A stretch of DNA of 64,000 nt. Source: Paracoccaceae bacterium (GTDB lineage: Bacteria > Pseudomonadota > Alphaproteobacteria > Rhodobacterales > Rhodobacteraceae). The stretch lies in assembly GCA_002709405.1 (NCBI GenBank), contig PAQV01000005.1, positions 1 to 64,000 of the forward strand, written 5' to 3'. Under the pieces are notes generated by a model that was not told where the DNA came from, did no database searches, and worked only from the letters and a program-made list of their open reading frames with translations. Below, piece after piece: positions 59,836 through 64,000 of this stretch (position 1 is the first letter of the stretch; the number at the start of each line of letters is the position of its first letter). The translations under genes were made by a program, and so were the position numbers.

Positions 59836-60594
59836 ATGGGTGGTCCGATAGTCAGCCCGATCGGTGGCAGTATATTGCAGCCCGTGACGGACCGTGTGTT
59901 CACGAGTTCAATGACCCGCACGATCACCAAAGGCCTGAAGAAGGGCGATCAGGGCGAGGCGGTCCAGAACCTGCAGGAGACAATCAAAAGCCTGGGTGGC
60001 CGTATCCAGGTGACCGGCACCTACGACAGGCAGACCGAAGCCGCATTGCGCGACCTCCAGAAGCGCCACAAGCTGAAGGCCAGCGGCAAGCTGGATACCG
60101 CGACGATTTACGTGCTCAACGAGGGCAGTCTGCCCAAACTGGAGCCTTACTCCATCGGTTCAATGAAAGAGGCCCTGCGCGCGGTCGAGCAACTGGATGC
60201 GCTGCAGGCTGTCCAGCGTCAGCAGATCGAAAGCCTCGCGGCCGACCTGAAACGCGCCTGCCAGGCCCTGAGTTGGGTCGATTTCAGGCGGGACATCGCG
60301 GACGCCCGGAAAAAACTGGCGGAGCTGGAAAAGTGGGAGTCCGACTTTCCAGGCCTGCTTGAAAAAAGCCCACAAAAGGCCGAGCGGCTGGTGAAGGACC
60401 ACAAGAGGCGCGGCAAGGATTGCGACGGGCTCAGGGGCCAGCTGAAAAAGTCGGTGTCCGGCTACCAGACCAAGCTGCCCAAAGAGATGACGCAGATCGA
60501 AAAGGCTGCCCGGTCGCTCAAGGACCGGCTGAAGGACGTGACGGACAACGGCTCGGTGGCCAAAAGCGCCCTGAAGGCCCTGGACGACCGCTGA
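59836..60594 (+). CDS. Peptidoglycan-binding-like domain with coiled coil
   Basis: 252 residues. Residues ~34-95 (GLKKGDQGEAVQNLQETIKSLGGRIQVTGTYDRQTEAALRDLQKRHKLKASGKLD) are a PG_binding_1-type module. Residues ~105-250 are charged helix (AVEQLDALQAVQRQQIESLAADLKRA, ARKKLAELEKWES), likely coiled coil. No signal peptide, though it starts with a Gly/Pro-rich tail (MGGPIVSPIGGSIL). AGGAG lies before the ATG. Function unknown; the Hint gene follows after 135 bases on the same strand. Confidence 0.75.
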   Translation: MGGPIVSPIGGSILQPVTDRVFTSSMTRTITKGLKKGDQGEAVQNLQETIKSLGGRIQVTGTYDRQTEAALRDLQKRHKLKASGKLDTATIYVLNEGSLPKLEPYSIGSMKEALRAVEQLDALQAVQRQQIESLAADLKRACQALSWVDFRRDIADARKKLAELEKWESDFPGLLEKSPQKAERLVKDHKRRGKDCDGLRGQLKKSVSGYQTKLPKEMTQIEKAARSLKDRLKDVTDNGSVAKSALKALDDR

Positions 60595-60729
60595 ACGACT
60601 TCTGATCGGGCCCGTGCGGGCCACCGGCATCCATTGGGAAAATCGAAAGGGTTTTCCGGCAGGCTTTGTCGGCCGGGGCGGTGATCCGTTCATCTGGTCC
60701 CCGGGCGCAGGCAGCAACCGGAGATCCAC

Positions 60730-61833
60730 GTGCCCGTCACCTACGGTGTTCTCGACACGACCAATTACACCGACCCCGGGCAGCTGTTCAGCGACACCAA
60801 TTCCGGGTCGAATGGCACTGTCGGCGACCAGCTGACCATCACCAGCTACAGCTATACCCAGCTGACCTCCGATGCCTATCCCGACGACGCCGGCACGCCC
60901 CTGGTGGGCGCGACCACGATCAACGGCATCACTTATGCCGATGGCGCCGACGTGGAAATGAACTACGAGGTCATCGTCTACGATCCCGGCTCGGGCCTCT
61001 ATCACCGCATTTCCGGCGTCTGGATCAACAATGATCTGGTCGGCATTTCCATATCGCTCGGCTGGGACGCCACGACCGGCCAATATGTCGACAACAGCCT
61101 GCCCGCGCCCGGCACCGCCCTGTCGGCCATCGACGGCGACGACCTGGATGGCACGCCCAACGTCACCAGCTTCGTCACCGACAGCAATTACTCGGGCGTC
61201 AGCGGCAACGACGCCGTCTTCGTGCCCACTGGCCTGCCGGTCTGCTTCACCGCCGATGTCCGGGTCGACACCGCCCGCGGCCCCACCGCTATCCGGGACC
61301 TTCTGACAGGCGACCTGCTGGTCACCCGCGACAACGGCCTGCAACCCGTCCGCCATGTCTGCCGCTCCCGGCTCAGCGCCCAGACCCTGGCGGACAACCC
61401 CGCGTTCCGCCCGATCCGCATCGCCGCCGGGGCTATGGGCGGCGGCCTGCCGCGCCGCGACCTGGCCGTGTCGCCCCAGCACCGGCTGCTGGTGCGCTCG
61501 CGCATCGCCCACCGTATGTTCGGCTGTGCCGAGGTGCTCGTGGCCGCGCGCCAGCTGCTGGCCCTGCCGGGGATCGAGGTGATCCGCGACCGCGCCCCGG
61601 TCGATTACGTGCACCTCATCTGTCCCCGGCATGAACTCATCCTGGCCGAAGGCGTCCTGACCGAAACCCTGTTTCCCGGGCCCCAATGCCAGAAGGCGCT
61701 GCCCCCCGCCGCCCTGCGCGAGGCGCGGCTGATCCTGGACCGGCCCGCCCGCCCGCTGGTCGCCGGCCGCCGCGCCCGGCGGCTTGCCGACCGCCACCTG
61801 AAGAACCGCGTGCCGCTTCAGGCCGCGCCCTGA
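60730..61833 (+). CDS. Hint-domain (Hedgehog/intein-type) protein 3
   Basis: 367 residues from GTG 60730. N-terminal ~165 residues are Thr/Asp/Tyr-rich and similar in tone to protein 2 (YGVLDTTNYTDPGQLFSDTN, INGITYADGADVEMNYEVIVYDPGSG). Hint domain from Cys172 in VCFTADVRVDTARGPTAIRD, then LLTGDLLVTRDNGLQPVRHV, AVSPQHRLLV and VDYVHLICPRHELILAEGVLTETLFPG. More Arg-rich C-terminus than the others. Overlaps the convergent LysR gene by 16 bases. Confidence 0.85.
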   Translation: MPVTYGVLDTTNYTDPGQLFSDTNSGSNGTVGDQLTITSYSYTQLTSDAYPDDAGTPLVGATTINGITYADGADVEMNYEVIVYDPGSGLYHRISGVWINNDLVGISISLGWDATTGQYVDNSLPAPGTALSAIDGDDLDGTPNVTSFVTDSNYSGVSGNDAVFVPTGLPVCFTADVRVDTARGPTAIRDLLTGDLLVTRDNGLQPVRHVCRSRLSAQTLADNPAFRPIRIAAGAMGGGLPRRDLAVSPQHRLLVRSRIAHRMFGCAEVLVAARQLLALPGIEVIRDRAPVDYVHLICPRHELILAEGVLTETLFPGPQCQKALPPAALREARLILDRPARPLVAGRRARRLADRHLKNRVPLQAAP

Positions 61834-62735
61834 TCGCGTGACCGGCAGCGCGCCGGCAGGTCCCGCACCAGCAGGTCCCAGACCCGCCGGATGCGCGGTG
61901 TCCGCCGCATTTTCTCGTGTGCCGCCAGCCACAGGGGCAGGGGCGGCACGCCCAGGTCCAGCGGGATCTGTTCCAGCACCGGGTCGGCCCGGCCCACCGG
62001 CACCTGCGCAAAGCCGATCCCGCAGCCCGCCCGCACCAGGGCCAGGTAGGTCGCCTGGTTGTCGCAGCGCACCGCGAAATCCCCGGGGCCGATGTCGAAC
62101 CCCAGGGCCCGCACCGTGTCGACGATCAGCGGGTTGCGGTCGAACCCCACCAGGTCATGGCCCAGCAAGGCCTCGATCCGCTCGGGCCGCCCGGCCCGGT
62201 CCAGGTAGGACGCCGCCGCAAAGGCCCCGATCTCGATATCCGCCAGGTGCCGCGTCACCAGGTCAAGCTGGCGCGGGCGGTACATCCTCAGGGCGATGTC
62301 GGCCTCGCGGAAATGCAGGCTCTCGCTGTCGTCCGAGGCCACCAGCTCGATCCGGATCTCGGGCGCGGCCCGCCGGATGCCCGCCAGCACCGGGGGCAGC
62401 AGGTAATGGGCCAGGAACACGCTCGCGGTCAGGCGCACGGTGCCCGCCAGCTCTCCGGCCTGTTCTGACGCCGCCAGCGTCAGCCCGTTCAAAGCCGCCC
62501 GCATCGCCCGGGCATGGGGCAGCAACTCGGCCCCAGCCGCGCTGACCGACAGGCCCCGGGCATGACGGTCGAACAGCTGCGTGCCCAAAGCCGTTTCCAG
62601 GGCCTGCACCTGGCGGCCCAAGGTCGGCTGGCTGCGCCCCAGGGCCTGCGCCGCCGCCGACAGGGACCCGGTTTCAGCCACCGCCAGGAAGCTTTGCACA
62701 AGGGTCCAGTCCTGCAGGGTCTCTCCATAAGCCAT
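61818..62735 (-). CDS. LysR-family transcriptional regulator
   Basis: 305 residues. HTH: WTLVQSFLAVAETGSLSAAAQALGRSQPTLGRQVQALETALGTQLFDRHARGLSVSAAGAELL; effector domain from about residue 90 (AGTVRLTASVFLAHYLLPPVLAGIRRAAPEIRIELVASD). Start ATG 62735 with a weak GAGCG; ATG 62756 is possible (312 residues). Divergent from the epimerase-like gene and the probable regulator of it. Confidence 0.87.
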   Translation of the reverse strand: MAYGETLQDWTLVQSFLAVAETGSLSAAAQALGRSQPTLGRQVQALETALGTQLFDRHARGLSVSAAGAELLPHARAMRAALNGLTLAASEQAGELAGTVRLTASVFLAHYLLPPVLAGIRRAAPEIRIELVASDDSESLHFREADIALRMYRPRQLDLVTRHLADIEIGAFAAASYLDRAGRPERIEALLGHDLVGFDRNPLIVDTVRALGFDIGPGDFAVRCDNQATYLALVRAGCGIGFAQVPVGRADPVLEQIPLDLGVPPLPLWLAAHEKMRRTPRIRRVWDLLVRDLPARCRSRDQGAA

Positions 62736-62826
62736 TCGCTCATGAATAACCAACATGCGCGAACATGCAATTCTCCATGCGCTTGGGAATAGCTATCTGT
62801 GCCTTACCCGAGCAGGAGATCCCCAA

Positions 62827-63690
62827 ATGCCCCGTTCCGTCCTCATCCTTGGCCCCACCGGCCGCCTGGGCCGCAATGCCGCCCAGGCCTTTGCCGCCGC
62901 CGGCTGGTCCGTCACCCCCTTCGACCGCAAGACCGGAAACCTCATGGCCGAGGCACGCGGCAAGGATGTCATCGTCAACGGCTGGAACCCGCTGTATTCC
63001 GATTGGCAGGCCCAGCTGCCAAGGCTGACCGAACAGGTCCAGGCCGCCGCCCGCGCCTCGGGCGCGACGATCATCCAGCCCGGCAACGTCTATGTCTTCG
63101 GCCCGGGCACGCCGCCGCCCTGGTCCGCCCGGTCACCCCATGCCGCGACCAACCCGCTCGGCCGCCTGCGCATCGACATGGAGTCCAGCTACCGCGCCTC
63201 CGGCCTTCGCACGATCCTGCTGCGCGCGGGCGATTTCCTGGACACCGAGGCCTCGGGCAACTGGTTCGACCGGGTCATCGCCCCCAAGGTCCACCAGGGC
63301 CGCTTCACCTGGCCCGGAGACCCGGATGTCCCCCACGCCTGGGCCTTCCTGCCCGACCTCGCCCGCGCCATGGTCTGCCTGGCCGAACGGGCCGAATCCC
63401 TGCCCACCTACGCCGACATCCCCTTCCCCGGCCACACAGTGACGGGCCGCGAGATGGCCGACCACATCGCCCGCATCACCGGCCGCAAGATCCGGATCAA
63501 ACCCTTCCCCTGGTGGACGCTCCACGCGGCCCAGCCGTTCTGGCCGATGGCCAAACACATGCGCGAAATGCGCTACCTCTGGACCACGCCCCACTGGCTC
63601 GACGGCACCGACTTCCGCGCCCTCTGCCCCGATTGCCCGGACACCCCCCTGGACGACGCGCTCCGCCAGGCGATCGAGCCCTTCCGCTAG
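62827..63690 (+). CDS. NAD(P)-binding epimerase/reductase-like protein (extended SDR)
   Basis: 287 residues. Rossmann start SVLILGPTGRLGRNAAQAFAAAGWSVT, but the catalytic YxxxK is modified (GNVYVFGPG), so it is an atypical SDR. The C-terminal part (PHAWAFLPDLARAMVCLAERA, TGREMADHIARITGRKIRIKPFPWWTLHAAQPFWPMAKHMREMRYLW) fits sugar-nucleotide epimerase or NmrA-like proteins. Start ATG 62827 with AGGAG. Substrate unknown. Confidence 0.82.
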   Translation: MPRSVLILGPTGRLGRNAAQAFAAAGWSVTPFDRKTGNLMAEARGKDVIVNGWNPLYSDWQAQLPRLTEQVQAAARASGATIIQPGNVYVFGPGTPPPWSARSPHAATNPLGRLRIDMESSYRASGLRTILLRAGDFLDTEASGNWFDRVIAPKVHQGRFTWPGDPDVPHAWAFLPDLARAMVCLAERAESLPTYADIPFPGHTVTGREMADHIARITGRKIRIKPFPWWTLHAAQPFWPMAKHMREMRYLWTTPHWLDGTDFRALCPDCPDTPLDDALRQAIEPFR

Positions 63691-63691
63691 G

Positions 63692-63718
63692 GCTTCTTTC
63701 TCTTCAAAAATACCCCGG
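63692..63718 (+). repeat. Dispersed intergenic motif, copy 3
   Basis: GCTTCTTTCTCTTCAAAAAT followed by ACCCCGG, starting two bases after the epimerase stop. One base differs from copies 1 and 2 (A for C). Confidence 0.6.
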
Positions 63719-63780
63719 CGACCGGCCGCCCGAAAGCGCGCCGCCCGGGGCAAGGGCGCGTCCCATATCAAGACGCACAC

Positions 63781-64000
63781 TTAAGGCAGGGCCAGGTCCA
63801 CCCAGACCAACCGATGCCGACTGGCCGCCTCGACCACCTCCAGGAAAGGATCCTCCGGCCCGGGCCAAAGCACCCCGCTGCCCAGCACGTGCCAGTCCGG
63901 GGCGGGCAGGACATAATCCACCCGCAACCGCCCGATCCCGTCCCACTCCACCGTATCCGTCCCGGCACCGGCTCCCGTGGGGCCCGTATCCACGAACCGG
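63781..64000 (-). CDS. Endonuclease/exonuclease/phosphatase-family protein, C-terminal end
   Basis: Last ~73 residues only; the rest is beyond the window. WDGIGRLRVDYVLPAPDWHVLGSGVLWP, then ASRHRLVWVDLALP match the end of EEP-fold proteins, where RxDYVL and SxHR-type motifs hold catalytic Asp and His. Such proteins hydrolyse phosphodiesters; specificity cannot be judged from this part. Confidence 0.75.
   Translation of the reverse strand, partial: RFVDTGPTGAGAGTDTVEWDGIGRLRVDYVLPAPDWHVLGSGVLWPGPEDPFLEVVEAASRHRLVWVDLALP

Noticed and set aside
60160-61932. 590-codon minus-strand open frame opposite the third Hint gene
   Set aside because: Antisense shadow; the plus strand has conserved Hint motifs.

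Overview
The window is a GC-rich (roughly 65% by eye), gene-dense piece of chromosome that most resembles the Rhodobacteraceae (Roseobacter group) of the Alphaproteobacteria. This is an inference from content: the direct-repeat LexA box typical of alphaproteobacteria, an FnrL-type dyad, a double stem-loop RNA with CCUCCUCCC loops, Hint-domain secreted-type proteins, DUF2794, and an Anbu proteasome-like operon. No phage, transposase, CRISPR array or integrase was seen.

Layout. 1-8 kb: 5' end of polA (minus), a Hint-domain protein, a 59-residue zinc-ribbon protein, a lone ABC-2-type ATPase, error-prone polymerase dnaE2 and zapE. 8-14 kb: an MFS carrier, a coupled HAD phosphatase / ornithine cyclodeaminase / alpha-beta hydrolase operon with a highly structured leader, S-formylglutathione hydrolase, an AEC carrier and a divergent TetR regulator. 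14.9-24 kb: imuB under a perfect LexA box, cytochrome c', uspA with an Fnr-type site, an NYN-domain protein, DUF2794, NlpC/P60 peptidase with leucyl aminopeptidase, carbonic anhydrase and small unknowns. 24-28 kb: asd, then an hpaR-like regulator divergent from a PLP decarboxylase and an HpcH/HpaI aldolase. 28.3-32.3 kb: the Anbu operon (ATP-grasp, alpha-E, transglutaminase, Anbu). 32.3-36 kb: copA-cueR with a readable CueR promoter, a small secreted protein and a candidate CcsR-like small RNA. 36-43 kb: a polyamine-type ABC importer operon carrying a cysteine hydrolase and an unknown protein, divergent from a 2-oxoglutarate oxygenase. 43-44.8 kb: a YjhX-family gene and a second Hint protein. 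44.8-56.2 kb: a catabolic cluster for cyanuric acid/biuret-type compounds. 56.4-64 kb: tRNA-Pro(CGG), EamA carrier, aquaporin Z, leuB, a peptidoglycan-binding-like coiled-coil protein, a third Hint protein, a LysR regulator, a NAD(P)-binding epimerase-like protein and the end of an EEP-family nuclease-like gene.

How genes work together. The 44.8-56.2 kb cluster can be read as a pathway: a BMP-type ABC importer brings in a ureide or triazine ring, a ring-opening amidohydrolase (AtzD/barbiturase family) opens it, a close match to biuret amidohydrolase (BiuH) yields allophanate, and an AtzF-type allophanate hydrolase releases ammonia and CO2. A LysR regulator sits between the two arms over a perfect dyad. 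A formamidase, a second BiuH-like hydrolase and a cupin are the unexplained members. DnaE2 and ImuB, normally in one imuA-imuB-dnaE2 operon, are 8 kb apart on opposite strands, each with its own LexA-box candidate, and imuA is not in the window. CueR and CopA form a copper export pair whose transcript probably starts at the copA ATG itself.
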